This document shows, piece after piece, positions 8,071 to 17,443 of a DNA stretch of 64,000 bases; the first letter of the stretch is position 1, and the number at the start of each line of letters is the position of its first letter. A program made the position numbers and the translations under genes. Below the pieces are notes generated by a model. It was not told the DNA's origin, did not search any database, and saw nothing but the letters and a program-made list of their open reading frames with translations. Source of the stretch: Chloroflexi bacterium TSY (GTDB taxonomy: Bacteria; Chloroflexota; Anaerolineae; Caldilineales; Caldilineaceae); NCBI GenBank assembly GCA_019217005.1, contig JAHBNG010000067.1:1-64000 (forward strand). The letters run 5' to 3'.

Positions 8071-8799
8071 TTAGAAAGAGAATCTTAGCAGCCTGGTCAC
8101 TGTAACCATCCCTGCCGCTTGCAGCGTCATCTGCGAGTTTCGATTGCTATATGCACAACCAGCGAGAGGCCTCGTCTTGCAATGACGGCAAACACGCTTC
8201 AGATAGAGTATTGTTTGGGTACCGATGCCCTGCCGACGATATGCTTCATGGGTAAACATGCCAATACTGGCCTGATTGTTCCACAATCGGCTCTGAATGA
8301 TCAACCCTATCGCCACCATCTTCCCATTCAAATGACCTACATGGACTTCGCGCCTGCTAATGCGATGCTTTGGATCATCAACAAAATTATCACTGAATGC
8401 TCCTATCAAAGCAATGTCCGATTGCTCAGCTAATCGATATTCAACTTTCGAGCTGATAGATGCTAAGTTATCCGGTTGTCCTCCGTCAACAAAGACTAGA
8501 GCCTGTTTCTTCACTTCAGTGTATTTGTCCAATGCATGGCTGAGGAAGAACTCATCACAGGTCGGCACAAAGGCTTCCCTTAGCTGGTGTTGCTGCAGAA
8601 CATGAGTAAAGATCTCCTGTCCATATCGTCTTGTTCCTCCAACGACATGAAACTGAGTAAGCAGCGAGCCACCATGAATCGCAAACGATCCGACCTCCTG
8701 ACCTTCATTCATAATACGATAGAATTGGGATTCAAGAATATGGTCTTCGAGAAAGGATTCGATGGGGGACGAGAGTGACGCGAGATAGGCGTCAAACAA
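8071..8799 (-). CDS. GNAT-family N-acetyltransferase
   Basis: 242 aa. The C-terminal half shows the acetyl-CoA-binding motif A, IGMFTHEAYRRQGIGTQTILYLKRVC (RRQGIGT is the pyrophosphate loop), followed by the beta-bulge strand GCAYSNRNSQMTLQAAGM with the typical N-x-x-S-x-x-x-x-x-x-G pattern. The N-terminal 120 residues look like a degenerate GNAT half. It lies 36 bp downstream of the MalG-type permease and upstream of the ComA-like gene, in the same operon. The acceptor is unknown. Confidence 0.75.
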   Translation of the reverse strand: MFDAYLASLSSPIESFLEDHILESQFYRIMNEGQEVGSFAIHGGSLLTQFHVVGGTRRYGQEIFTHVLQQHQLREAFVPTCDEFFLSHALDKYTEVKKQALVFVDGGQPDNLASISSKVEYRLAEQSDIALIGAFSDNFVDDPKHRISRREVHVGHLNGKMVAIGLIIQSRLWNNQASIGMFTHEAYRRQGIGTQTILYLKRVCRHCKTRPLAGCAYSNRNSQMTLQAAGMVTVTRLLRFSF

Positions 8800-8835
8800 T
8801 TTTAGCTCCGAACGCTTACATGATTCGAATTTAAC

Positions 8836-9729
8836 CTATCCCTTCAACCCCATCGTCGACAGTCCACCAATCAACTGCCTTTGCGAGAAAAAGTAGATGA
8901 TCAGGCAAGGGAGAATGGTCACCAGCGTTGCCGCCATAAAGAGATGCCACTCCACACCAGCCCGACTCTTAAAAAAGGCCAACCCGATCTGAATCGTGTA
9001 TTTGGTGTAATCGTTCAGGTAGATCAAGGGTTGCAGATAGTCGTTCCACTCCCACAAAAATGTATAGACCACGATCACGGCCAGCGGTGGTCTACAGAGG
9101 GGCAGAATGATGCGGAAGAGAATCCTCCAGACGCCAGCACCGTCGATACGGGCAGCATCATCTAATTCACGCGGGATCGTGCGCATATACTGACGCATAA
9201 AGAAGATAAAAAAGGGCCCACCCGTGAAGGCTGGCAAGACGAGCGGCCAATAGGTATTGATCATGCCCAGTCGGTGGAAAAGGGCAAAGAGCGGAATCAT
9301 CTTCACCTGATAGGGAATTATCATGGTGGCGACGACCAGAATAAAGAGTTGGTTCTTCCAAGGAAAGCGCAGACGCGCAAAGACGTAGGCAATAATGGGG
9401 ACCGAGAGAAGCTGCCCCACCATATTCAAGACCACAATGGTGGTAGAGTTCAGTGCGAAGCGTGCAAAGGGCAGACGGGTAAGCGCCTCTGGGAAATTGC
9501 TCCACTGAGGTTCGGTAGGAATCCAGATGGGGGGCCAGGCCAGGATCTGCGTTGCCTTCTTGAGTGCTGTTGATAGCATCCACAACACAGGCGTCATGAA
9601 GACCAGCGCGAGGGCGGTGATCAACAGATAGGGAAGCACTTTATGTAACAGGAGCGAACGCATTCCCTGAGAGAGCCATCCGCCCAATCCTGAATAACCC
9701 TGAGCAGTTGTACCTTGTTCTGCAATCAT
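8836..9729 (-). CDS. Carbohydrate ABC transporter permease (MalG type, CUT1)
   Basis: 297 aa with six predicted membrane helices. The EAA loop that contacts the ATPase is visible as ELDDAARIDGAGVWRILFRIILPLCRPPL. The N-terminal segment before the first helix (LLLHKVLPYLLITALALVFMTPVLWMLSTALK) and the P-loop-free architecture are standard for the second permease of CUT1 systems. The ATG overlaps the stop of the upstream permease (ATGA), implying coupled translation and 1:1 assembly. No ATP-binding subunit of MalK type is encoded nearby, so a shared ATPase elsewhere is likely. Confidence 0.93.
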   Translation of the reverse strand: MIAEQGTTAQGYSGLGGWLSQGMRSLLLHKVLPYLLITALALVFMTPVLWMLSTALKKATQILAWPPIWIPTEPQWSNFPEALTRLPFARFALNSTTIVVLNMVGQLLSVPIIAYVFARLRFPWKNQLFILVVATMIIPYQVKMIPLFALFHRLGMINTYWPLVLPAFTGGPFFIFFMRQYMRTIPRELDDAARIDGAGVWRILFRIILPLCRPPLAVIVVYTFLWEWNDYLQPLIYLNDYTKYTIQIGLAFFKSRAGVEWHLFMAATLVTILPCLIIYFFSQRQLIGGLSTMGLKG

Positions 9730-10646
9730 ATCTCACCCTCGGCGCTAGACTCATAATAGACCCTGCGGTTAGACGTATAGAAGAGCAGCAGGGTAAAGAG
9801 AAGAATGAGAATAGTAATCACCCAAGACAAGGCCGATGCATAGCCCATGTTCGAGCTTTGAAAGGCCTCCTCGTAGAGGTAGAGCATATAGAAATAAGTC
9901 GCTTTGAGTGGACCGCCTTTGGTGATCACATGCGCTTCGGTGAAGACTTTGAACGCGTCGATCAGATTGATAATCAGTTGGAAGAAGAGAACGGGTGTCA
10001 GCAGAGGTAGCGTAATACGCCAGAAGCGATACCAGGAACTCGCACCATCAATGGCCGCTGCTTCATAGAGATGTGGCGGGATATTTTGCAGCCCAGCCAG
10101 GAAGATGACCGCACTCCCCCCAACGCGCCACAGGCTCATGAGCGCCACCGAAAAGAGTGCCCAATCGGGATCCCAGAACCAGCCAGGGCCATCGATGCCA
10201 ACAAGATCCAGCAGCGTGTTGACCACACCATACTCAGGCTGCATGATCCACATAAACATCATTGAGACAGCGACACCCGAGATAACGGCGGGAATATAGA
10301 AGATGGTGCGGTAGAGGTACATGCCGCGCAGCTTGAAGTTGAGCAGCAGCGAGAGAGCCAGCCCACCCACAAGCTGCATCGGCACCGACATCAGAATATA
10401 GAGCAAGGTGACCTTGACTGCAGTCCAGAAGAGGGGATCGCTGGTGAACATCCGCTCATAGTTGGCCAATCCCACCCATTTGGCTGGCGTCGCAATGTTC
10501 CACTGCGTAAATCCCAAGTAGATCGATGCCAGGATAGGACCTAACGTAAAGAGCAGAAAACCGATAATCCAGGGTGACAGTCCAATATAGGCATCTAGCG
10601 CCTCCCGTCGCGCCATTGGTCCCATTTTGCGCCATTCGGCTAGCAT
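9726..10646 (-). CDS. Carbohydrate ABC transporter permease (MalF type, CUT1)
   Basis: 306 aa, six membrane helices. It starts with the usual ARREALDAYIGLSPWIIGFLLFTLGPILASIYLGF first helix and carries the EAA loop LYEAAAIDGASSWYRFWRITLPLLTP. It forms the heterodimeric channel with the MalG-type permease. In the ancestral operon it would directly follow the binding-protein gene; here the two are separated by about 545 bp containing a four-helix-bundle gene between inverted heptamer arrays. Confidence 0.93.
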   Translation of the reverse strand: MLAEWRKMGPMARREALDAYIGLSPWIIGFLLFTLGPILASIYLGFTQWNIATPAKWVGLANYERMFTSDPLFWTAVKVTLLYILMSVPMQLVGGLALSLLLNFKLRGMYLYRTIFYIPAVISGVAVSMMFMWIMQPEYGVVNTLLDLVGIDGPGWFWDPDWALFSVALMSLWRVGGSAVIFLAGLQNIPPHLYEAAAIDGASSWYRFWRITLPLLTPVLFFQLIINLIDAFKVFTEAHVITKGGPLKATYFYMLYLYEEAFQSSNMGYASALSWVITILILLFTLLLFYTSNRRVYYESSAEGEI

Positions 10647-10669
10647 TGTCTGATCTCCTGTTCAGATGA

Positions 10670-10728
10670 GCGTAGAACGTAGAGCGTGGAACGTAGAGCG
10701 TAGAACGTGGAACCTAGAACGTGGAACG
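10670..10728. repeat. Heptamer array, left side of four-helix-bundle gene
   Basis: Eight tandem 7-bp units of consensus RCGTRGA (read on the plus strand as AACGTAG/AGCGTGG) occupy the space just upstream of the MalF-type start. The same heptamer occurs in inverted orientation on the other side of the four-helix-bundle gene (11139-11191). Confidence 0.85.
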
Positions 10729-10746
10729 GATGGGACATTGGATGTT

Positions 10747-11124
10747 TTATTTGTTTTGTGTGCGGAGGGTTTTGACGCTGGCGACGAAAATGCTCACTAG
10801 CTCGTTTGTTTCTTTGAGTAATTGATGTAGACCCTCACTGTCAGCCATGTTGTTTTCCGATAGCAATTCGAGCCACAAAGCACTCTCTTCCAGTTCCTGC
10901 AGCATGATGTTAAATTTGGCAATCCGATCCACTACACTGCGAGAATGTTTTGCCTCGCGATGATTCGCAGCAACAGATGTACCCGAGCGTAGCAATTGTT
11001 TGCCTATAACCAGCGCAGCATCATTAAAGTGATAATTCTCTTGCAGATACGCATATAACCGAATAACACGATTCGCATATGCCTTAGTCCGCCCACGTAA
11101 CTCCGCCCCCTTATCCACCCTCAT
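10747..11124 (-). CDS. Four-helix-bundle protein (23S rRNA intervening-sequence/S23 family)
   Basis: About 125 aa from the internal ATG (MRVDKGAELRGRTKAYAN); a GTG at 11139 would add five residues. The family core is clear: QLLRSGTSVAANHREAKHSRSVVDRIAKFNIMLQELEESALWLELL, helices 2-3 of the IVP/S23 four-helix bundle, followed by a fourth helix LHQLLKETNELVSIFVASVKTLR. Relatives are encoded in 23S rRNA intervening sequences or stand alone; Avd of diversity-generating retroelements shares the fold. No reverse transcriptase is present. The gene splits a sugar ABC operon and is bounded by inverted heptamer arrays, suggesting insertion as a small mobile unit. Confidence 0.85.
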   Translation of the reverse strand: MRVDKGAELRGRTKAYANRVIRLYAYLQENYHFNDAALVIGKQLLRSGTSVAANHREAKHSRSVVDRIAKFNIMLQELEESALWLELLSENNMADSEGLHQLLKETNELVSIFVASVKTLRTQNK

Positions 11125-11138
11125 CACCACATCCCCCA

Positions 11139-11191
11139 CTCTATGCTCTACATTCCCCGTTCCCCGTTCCCCGTTCTACGTTCTACGTTCA
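11139..11191. repeat. Heptamer array, right side of four-helix-bundle gene (inverted)
   Basis: Seven 7-bp units read on the minus strand as AACGTAG, AACGGGG, AATGTAG and similar. They begin immediately after the stop codon of the binding-protein gene and run up to the start of the four-helix-bundle gene. They are inverted relative to the array at 10670-10728. Confidence 0.85.
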
Positions 11192-12532
11192 TTACCCAAA
11201 ATGAATCGGATAACACTCATCCAACGTAGCCTGCGCAACCGGCACCAACTCGTTGAGCATCGGCTCAATCTCATCCCGTTCAATCTCCATCAACATGATC
11301 CGATCCCACAAATCTTGGATTGAGCGCTGGACCGGTGGCCGCCAACAAGGATGGGAGAGGATCCAGTTGTAGGTGTTGGGGAAGTCGAGCATCTTGACGA
11401 AATCCGCACGCCAGGGGCTCCCCGATTCCACATAGTCTTCAGCCAGCGATTTGAGTGCCGGGAGTGAGCCTTGTTGTTCCAACAAATGTTGGTTGCCCTC
11501 TGGACTGCACAGGTACTTCAGGAACGTCCAGGCCGCGTCCGGTTGTTGCGTTCCCTCCCAGATGGCATGGGAAATCGCCCAATTGTGGATCCAGCGCTCA
11601 TTGCCTGGCACCATCGGTTCGGGAATCACGCCGAATTCGATGCCTTCACGTTCGGCCCGGGCGGCGTGGGCTTCGTTGAGGGTGGCAGTTGCGATGCGTC
11701 CAGCCAGGAACAGATCGACCGGTCCCGTGCCTTCATAGCTCAACGCCTCGATCTCGGCTGGTGTTGGCGTGGCCTCGGTGGCAACCAGATCCCACAGCCA
11801 TTGATAGGCCATCACAGACTCAGGACTATTCAAATACCCATCCACAGTCTTGCTATCATCTGAGTAGGGGCGAGCACCATAATTGAAGTAAATGGCGCGG
11901 TAGGGGCCACGCGGCCGATCCCCGCCCCACCGTTTGCTCTCCAGGTCGGCGACCTGTGGGATGTGGTCCAACCAGGCCTCGGTTGTAATATCCCACGCTG
12001 GATAATCGACGCCCATCTCGTCATAAGTAGCCTTATTGTACATGAGTAAGCTGGCACCAAGGGCATTGATCAGACGTCTGACACCGCCGCGCCAGATACA
12101 CCATGAGTTAAACGCGTTTTCAAAATACATGTCGGCACTCAGATCAGCGTCGTTCTCCAAATATTCGGTCAGATCCAGGGATGCCGGCAGCCAGTCGCTG
12201 ATGGGCCAATGAGAGACGTCCGGACCACCGGCACCAGCACCAATCGCAGCCGTCAACTTTTCTTCCCACGCACCTTCGGGTAACCCTGTAAACTCCAGCT
12301 TGATATCGTGGGCAGCCTCAAACTTATCCTTGAGTGCCAGATCGATGGCCTCACTGCCGCCGCCAACGGGAGTCCACCATTGTAGGGTGATGGCTTCCTG
12401 GCTGACATCGGCTTCACCGCCGCTTCCCCCAGGCGCAGCGACAGGGGCACAGGCCACCAGGACCATGCCGCCACTGGCAACGGCAGCGGTCTTTAAGAAT
12501 TGTCGGCGTGAGAGAGTACCTTGGTGATTCAT
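11192..12532 (-). CDS. Sugar ABC transporter substrate-binding lipoprotein (Tat-type signal)
   Basis: 446 aa. The N-terminus has a twin-arginine motif (SRRQFLK), a hydrophobic stretch and a lipobox (LVAC, Cys at about 28), then a Gly/Ser linker, so the protein is a membrane-anchored, probably folded-exported lipoprotein. The mature part starts ITLQWWTPVGGGSE and has the family-1 (MalE/UgpB-like) bilobal pattern. It would deliver a carbohydrate to the two permeases downstream. The ligand cannot be told. The stop codon abuts a heptamer array. Confidence 0.92.
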   Translation of the reverse strand: MNHQGTLSRRQFLKTAAVASGGMVLVACAPVAAPGGSGGEADVSQEAITLQWWTPVGGGSEAIDLALKDKFEAAHDIKLEFTGLPEGAWEEKLTAAIGAGAGGPDVSHWPISDWLPASLDLTEYLENDADLSADMYFENAFNSWCIWRGGVRRLINALGASLLMYNKATYDEMGVDYPAWDITTEAWLDHIPQVADLESKRWGGDRPRGPYRAIYFNYGARPYSDDSKTVDGYLNSPESVMAYQWLWDLVATEATPTPAEIEALSYEGTGPVDLFLAGRIATATLNEAHAARAEREGIEFGVIPEPMVPGNERWIHNWAISHAIWEGTQQPDAAWTFLKYLCSPEGNQHLLEQQGSLPALKSLAEDYVESGSPWRADFVKMLDFPNTYNWILSHPCWRPPVQRSIQDLWDRIMLMEIERDEIEPMLNELVPVAQATLDECYPIHFG

Positions 12533-12578
12533 GATTTTCTCCTTTGTAATGACGAATTGGGACTCTTAAAAAACTTTC

Positions 12579-13586
12579 TCAATTTCCAACTGCATGACAC
12601 GCAACCCAATGCCCCGACTCTGTCTCCTGCCATTCGGGTACGACCTGAGAGCAAAGTTCAAAGGCCAGAGGACAGCGGGGGTGAAAGCGGCAGCCGCTGG
12701 GTGGGTTGATGGCGCTAGGCACCGTCCCTTTGATGACTGCATGTTCTCTTTGGCGCTCTTGTTTTGGGTTGGCGATGGGAACAGACTGAAGCAACGCCTG
12801 AGTGTAGGGATGCTGCGGATTGGTAAAGAGTTTGCGCTTGGGGGCCAGCTCTACGATGCGCCCCAAATACATGACGGCCACCCGGTCGCTGATGTGGCGC
12901 ACGACGGCCAGATCGTGGGCGATAAAGAGGTAGGTCAGATTGTGGCTTTCTTGCAGATCCTTTAACAGGTTGATGATCTGGGCTTGAATCGAGACATCCA
13001 AAGCGGAAATCGGCTCGTCGCAGACAATGAATTCGGGTTCACACGCCAAGGCACGCGCGATGCAGACGCGCTGGCGCTGGCCACCAGAAAACTCGTGCGG
13101 GTAGCGGAAAGCAAAGCTTGGATTCAACCCAACCTGTTCCAATAAATCCCCCACACGTGTCTGGGTCTCTCGTTTTGGCACTATATTGTGCAGCCACAGC
13201 GGCTCCGAGATGGCGTTACCGATGGTCATGCGCGGACTCAAGGTGGAGTAGGGATCCTGGAAGATAATCTGCATCTTCTGGCGAATGGGGCGTAGTTCTT
13301 TGTCGGAAAGCCCGGTCAGTTCGGTCTCTTTGAAATAGACTTGTCCTGCTGTGGCACGGTGTAGCTGTAATAGCGTTAGCCCAGCGGTTGACTTACCGCA
13401 GCCCGATTCGCCCACAAGCCCCAGCGTCTCGCCAGGGTAGACATTAAAGGAGACATCATCCAGGGCATGAACAGTCGCTTGATGCTCGCCATAGGCACCA
13501 ATGCGAACAGAAAATCGTTTGGTTAGATTTTCGACTTGGACAAGAGGAGGGTTAGCTGGGCTATCACCTGTACTGTTCACGCGCGA
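12579..13586 (-). CDS. Oligopeptide/dipeptide ABC transporter ATP-binding protein (OppF/DppF type)
   Basis: About 335 aa. Walker A GESGCGKST, signature FSGGQRQRVCIARAL, Walker B FIVCDEPISALD and switch His in LFIAHDLAVV are all intact. The C-terminal Opp extension carries the Cys cluster CRFHPRCPLAFELC that in relatives binds an iron-sulfur cluster. OppF-type subunits pair with an OppD-type ATPase; the only one in the window lies 18 kb away (31275-32261) and no permease partner is present. The gene is just upstream of the sugar ABC operon (46-bp gap) on the same strand. The start is uncertain among near ATGs at 13601 and 13589. Confidence 0.9.
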   Translation of the reverse strand, partial: SRVNSTGDSPANPPLVQVENLTKRFSVRIGAYGEHQATVHALDDVSFNVYPGETLGLVGESGCGKSTAGLTLLQLHRATAGQVYFKETELTGLSDKELRPIRQKMQIIFQDPYSTLSPRMTIGNAISEPLWLHNIVPKRETQTRVGDLLEQVGLNPSFAFRYPHEFSGGQRQRVCIARALACEPEFIVCDEPISALDVSIQAQIINLLKDLQESHNLTYLFIAHDLAVVRHISDRVAVMYLGRIVELAPKRKLFTNPQHPYTQALLQSVPIANPKQERQREHAVIKGTVPSAINPPSGCRFHPRCPLAFELCSQVVPEWQETESGHWVACHAVGN

Positions 13587-13647
13587 CATTTTGTACCTCA
13601 AAGCGAATCACCGTTGGTTGACTGGGACTCTATCTAGCTTACAGACT

Positions 13648-14432
13648 CTAGATAAAATAGTCCTGCAGAAATTTATGGTAGATGGGCAAAACAGATTGGG
13701 GATCACTGAATTCTTGTGCATGATCCAGACCATCAACAATGGCATGCTGTATACCTGCATCTTCCATATCCGTCTTAAAAACCTTCATATTCTCAACACT
13801 TTTTTGATTGGCTGACCCGGCAACGACTAAAGCCGAACAATGGATATTTTGTGGTTTTATAATGGGCCATGTAAAGAGCGCTTGCGTCCAAGCGAGTTGG
13901 GTATACAAATTGGCTTGTAAGATCGCATCCCGCCATTTGGGATCCAAGTCTAACTCATCGACCTGACCTGCTTCAGTGGCTTCCATGATTGATTTGACCC
14001 AATTGACCTGCTCTGCATGTTCTTGCTCTGTAAAAAGTGGTCCGAAGCCACCCCCAACGATAATGGCACAGCCTACTCGATTTGAGTTGGCCGCTACTTG
14101 CAATGCCGTAATTGCCCCAACGAAAAACCGACTAAGGCAAACTGTGTCATAGCCTCTGCATCAGCAACTGATAAAATGTCTGCAATGATCTTGTCTGCGG
14201 CATAGAATGATGGCGATATTGGTGAACCACTTTGACCATGGCCTCGTAAGTCAATCGCAATTGTCGTATAGGCTTTTGCAAATTGTTTGACGTAACCGAC
14301 ATCGTGCCATGCTTGCCGGGTTTGGAGAAATCCACCGTGCAACAAAATGAGATGGGGGCCGTGTCCCATGACATCATATGTAATTGTCGTGCCATCTTCC
14401 GAGTAGGCTGTCTTAATGGTTATCTCTGACAT
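13648..14432 (-). pseudogene. Alpha/beta hydrolase, interrupted by one frameshift
   Basis: The N-terminal frame (from 14432, MSEITIKTAYSEDGTTITYDV) contains the oxyanion-loop motif LLHGG, the strand IAIDLRGHGQSG and the nucleophile elbow GFSLG, then ends abruptly. Adding one G to the GGGG run near 14115-14120 would continue it as GFSLGAITALQVAA into the C-terminal frame (13648-14103), which has the late-strand Asp region and the catalytic His in GLDHAQEF. The gene is therefore one base short of a complete hydrolase of about 260 aa. Either a recent mutation or a homopolymer sequencing error. Confidence 0.8.
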
Positions 14433-14585
14433 ACAGGCGCCTCGCCATCGTGGAACGCAATGGTTCACACATACCGATCGTCGTGAATGTCCGCTGTCAG
14501 AACACCACGCGGCCCGATCATTTCAACATCAATTGATAGATTAACAAGTGCCACTGCAACGTTGGCCAAGATGAGTGTACGATTC

Positions 14586-15197
14586 TTAAGGTTCACACTG
14601 AATGCCAATCCTTTGAAGTTCCTCAACCAGACTTGGTGTTGTCGTGAAATGAATTGTGTTCATCCCAACTTGCTGTGCCGCCTGAATATGCTTCGCTGAA
14701 TCGTCGATGAAGAGAACCTCATCGACTGAACATTTTACCATCCCCACGGCCTTCTGGAAGATTGCAGCATCTGGCTTCATCATCTTGAGTTCGCTCGAAA
14801 AAAGAATGGGAGCAAAAATCGTTTCCATATCAGCATGAATTTCAGACAACACCTCTCGCAAAATAGGTGGATTGTTTGTCAACAGGCCAACTGGATAGGT
14901 TGTTGATAAACCCCGAGCCAGCCCAATCACTGAAACATTCGGTGCAAAGGCACTCACCCATAGATGTTGAAATTTTTGATATGAAGGTGTCCACGATAAA
15001 CGTTCGCATGCATCGACATACATTTCTTGGGCTGAGTAGACACCTGCATCACACTTATCAGAGAAACCAGAATCGAACAATTCTGCCTGCAACGTCTCTT
15101 CAGAGATGCTTGAAACGGAGGACATCTTTTTGAGCCTTCTGTCAGGATGAAAGTCAAAAACAACACCGCCTAAATCAAAGTAAATCGCGGAAATCAC
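14586..15197 (-). CDS. HAD-superfamily hydrolase (HAD-IA)
   Basis: 203 aa. Motif I appears as AIYFDLGGVVFDF (nucleophile Asp replaced in context DLGG, usual for this branch), motif II as GLLTNNP, motif III Lys in ELKMMKPDAAIFQKA and motif IV as VLFIDDSAKHI. This order is that of epoxide-hydrolase-N-like and haloacid-dehalogenase-like phosphatases. The substrate is unknown. It reads away from the frameshifted hydrolase with a short gap; nothing links the two functionally. Confidence 0.88.
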   Translation of the reverse strand: MISAIYFDLGGVVFDFHPDRRLKKMSSVSSISEETLQAELFDSGFSDKCDAGVYSAQEMYVDACERLSWTPSYQKFQHLWVSAFAPNVSVIGLARGLSTTYPVGLLTNNPPILREVLSEIHADMETIFAPILFSSELKMMKPDAAIFQKAVGMVKCSVDEVLFIDDSAKHIQAAQQVGMNTIHFTTTPSLVEELQRIGIQCEP

Positions 15198-15840
15198 AAG
15201 TTCCCCTTAAACTTCCGATCTCATGTTGATCCCAGTATAGTTACGCATAACCAAACAGAAACGGGATACCTTTTAGGAATCTTGATACGATCCCAACAGT
15301 GAATGGAATCTTAACCTCTGTTAACCACTCATGCGCTGGTGCGATCGGTATCGCATCGCTCACCCATCGAATGTCAGACATGACCATGCAAGCCTGAATC
15401 TGAGAAACAAAATTACTGGGCAATCGACGAATTGATTGGTATCCATCAATATGGGCACGCTGATGAGGCCAATACTTTTCCTGCGCGTAACGGGGCGTGT
15501 CACATGATTGTACGTTATCTCATACAAAGTAGCCAAAACAGGTATCACTATATATCGATCCTCCACCGAAAATTTGATGCATTTTGAATGAGGATAGTAT
15601 AGCATGTCATGAAAAGTGGGAGAAGAGGCAGAAAGTGTACAAGTTATAGACCATAATTAAGTATCCAAAAGTGGCATTTTTCTGTGTGCTTGCTAAATGT
15701 CTAGTATACAAGTATACTTGAATAGAGAGATTGTTATTTTTATTTATAAAGCCCAAAAATTCTGTAATAATTGCAATATGACGTAAAAACGCTCGATTCT
15801 GCGTTGATAGTAGTATCAGTGTTTTGCCCGTAGCATTAAA
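15198..15840. other. Gene-poor interval
   Basis: No convincing gene in about 640 bp. Short minus-strand frames (15241-15423 and 15360-15605) have protein-like composition but no recognisable family and no good start, and may be the remnant of a decayed gene. The stretch becomes very A/T-rich toward the IS4-like element at 15841. Confidence 0.5.
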
Positions 15841-17324
15841 CTTTACTTTCTGGTAAAGGCTTGAGTGACAAAGGGCAAACCGAAAGGGGCGGAAAAAAGA
15901 ATCCACCCTGAAAAAACGGGATAAAATGTAAAAATAGTGCTCGGCTAGTTTAAGCAGCGGCATTGAGGCGGCGATGAGCGAGAACGCCTTTAGGGAAATG
16001 GTGTGAAACCGAGGCCTTTTTCCGAAAGTCAGGGTCGAGTTGGTCAGGAGTTGGAAAAAGAGCACTCGAGAGAACACGGCGCAGCCTGCCGGGAGTGGAT
16101 TGAGGCTCTCGATCCCAGTAGCCAGTCGGTATGGGAGGAAGAGAAGCGGCTAAATGGGAAAGAAGATTGCCAGCAAGCAGCCCCAGTTCAGGTAAGCGGA
16201 AACAAGCCTCATCGGCATGAACAAATTGACGATGTAAGCCAATCATCTGCTTGGAAGCCAAGGGGGGAGGTTCAACAGGCCAGCGTTCCAGGTAGACAAG
16301 ATAAATGGTTTCAGGCTGCAAAGTCATAACGGTCGCCAAAACCAAAGGTGTGTTGTAGGCCGGATCCTGAATGACGTAAATCGAGTAGGTACGGTTGGCT
16401 GTATCCACCTTGGTTGTTCTGGGGACGAGATTGTGCCATGCTTGATAGCAAATCAGGCGACCACTATAGAAAGCGACCAGACGAGTCCGGAGTTGTAGCC
16501 TCGAGTCGCTTTCCCTTATAGCTGCGAGAGAGCGGTCGCACAATATCACCATATTCAGGTGGTCTGCCTTTTTCTTTGCGTTTGGGGAACTCATTGCGGC
16601 GCACTGTGCAGTTAATCGCTTCCCGCAGGACAAATCGGTCTATGCCGCTTTCTAGCATTTCTCTGATTGTAAACCCGGCATCGACCACCGCCACTTCGTC
16701 TGACTCCAGTGATTTCTTCGTCTCTTTCAGCAGCTTTTCCGAAACTCACTTTCCTTTGTTCCAACCGTGCATCTCATGATTGCCTTGAGCAGTGGCACTC
16801 GCTTCCCGCCTATCTCCCCGAGCTTATCATCACTCCAAAGATGAGCGCGGGCAATGCGACGAGCCGTTGAGTTATAGAGTCGGTTCACTTTCCCTTGCAG
16901 CTTCGGTCGCCAGAACCCTGTGATATCTATGCTTTTCACTCGGTACCCTTCTAACTTTTTTGCCTCCCATTCCCCTTTCCACTTCTTCTTGCCACGACCC
17001 CAGCAGACTTGTGATATCCCATGATCCATATCAGCTCCACCAGCTTCGCCGGGCTCCTCATCTTCAAACCCGCTTTCTTTCAATGCGCTATGGATTGCTC
17101 CTCGACTTTTCAGAAACGACCCATTCAGCATTGCCCACATCAGACGCATTACATTTACGTTTGTTCCCATCGGCGTTACTTGCAATACATTCATCAGTAC
17201 TGCTATAGTTATTTCTGGCGCGGTTAGCATTCCTTCCTCCTTTTTGGGTTCTCTACCTTTAGGATGAACTGCTAACCGCTTTTTGTCACATTTCTCATCT
17301 CTTTTCTTTTACCAGAAAGTAAAG
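15841..17324 (-). mobile_element. IS4-like insertion sequence, copy 1
   Basis: Perfect 17-bp terminal inverted repeats CTTTACTTTCTGGTAAA (15841-15857 and 17308-17324). TAAA flanks both sides and may be the target duplication. A near-identical copy in the same orientation lies at 42762-44257. The right end is 119 bp upstream of the sigma-factor gene, so the insertion could have changed that promoter. Confidence 0.88.
15950..17230 (-). pseudogene. DDE transposase (IS4-like), frameshifted, copy 1
   Basis: The N-terminal frame (16727-17230) reads YRVKSIDITGFWRP; the middle frame (16464-16694) holds VAVVDAGFTIREML, with a likely catalytic Asp; the C-terminal frame (15950-16633) holds YLVYLERWPVEPPPLASKQ and LGLLAGNLLSHLA, the expected Glu-containing helix region. 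The same breaks do not all occur at the same places in copy 2, so a full-length parent protein of about 430 aa can be pieced together from the two. Family assignment within IS4-like elements is tentative. Confidence 0.75.
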
Positions 17325-17443
17325 TAAAAGTCTCCCTTTAGAAGAATACGAAGGCGTTTTGTGGTAGATTGTGAAAAGTCCAGTATCTAATGATTTACTT
17401 ACAAACAAGTAAAAGTTGTCCGAACGGGTAGGAGAAACCGCCA

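Noticed and set aside
10747..11124. Diversity-generating retroelement (Avd protein)
   Set aside because: No reverse transcriptase, template repeat or variable repeat was seen nearby; the protein fits the general S23/IVP family.
10670..11191. Heptamer arrays considered as a CRISPR array
   Set aside because: The units are 7 bp, directly abutting and without spacers; no cas genes are present.
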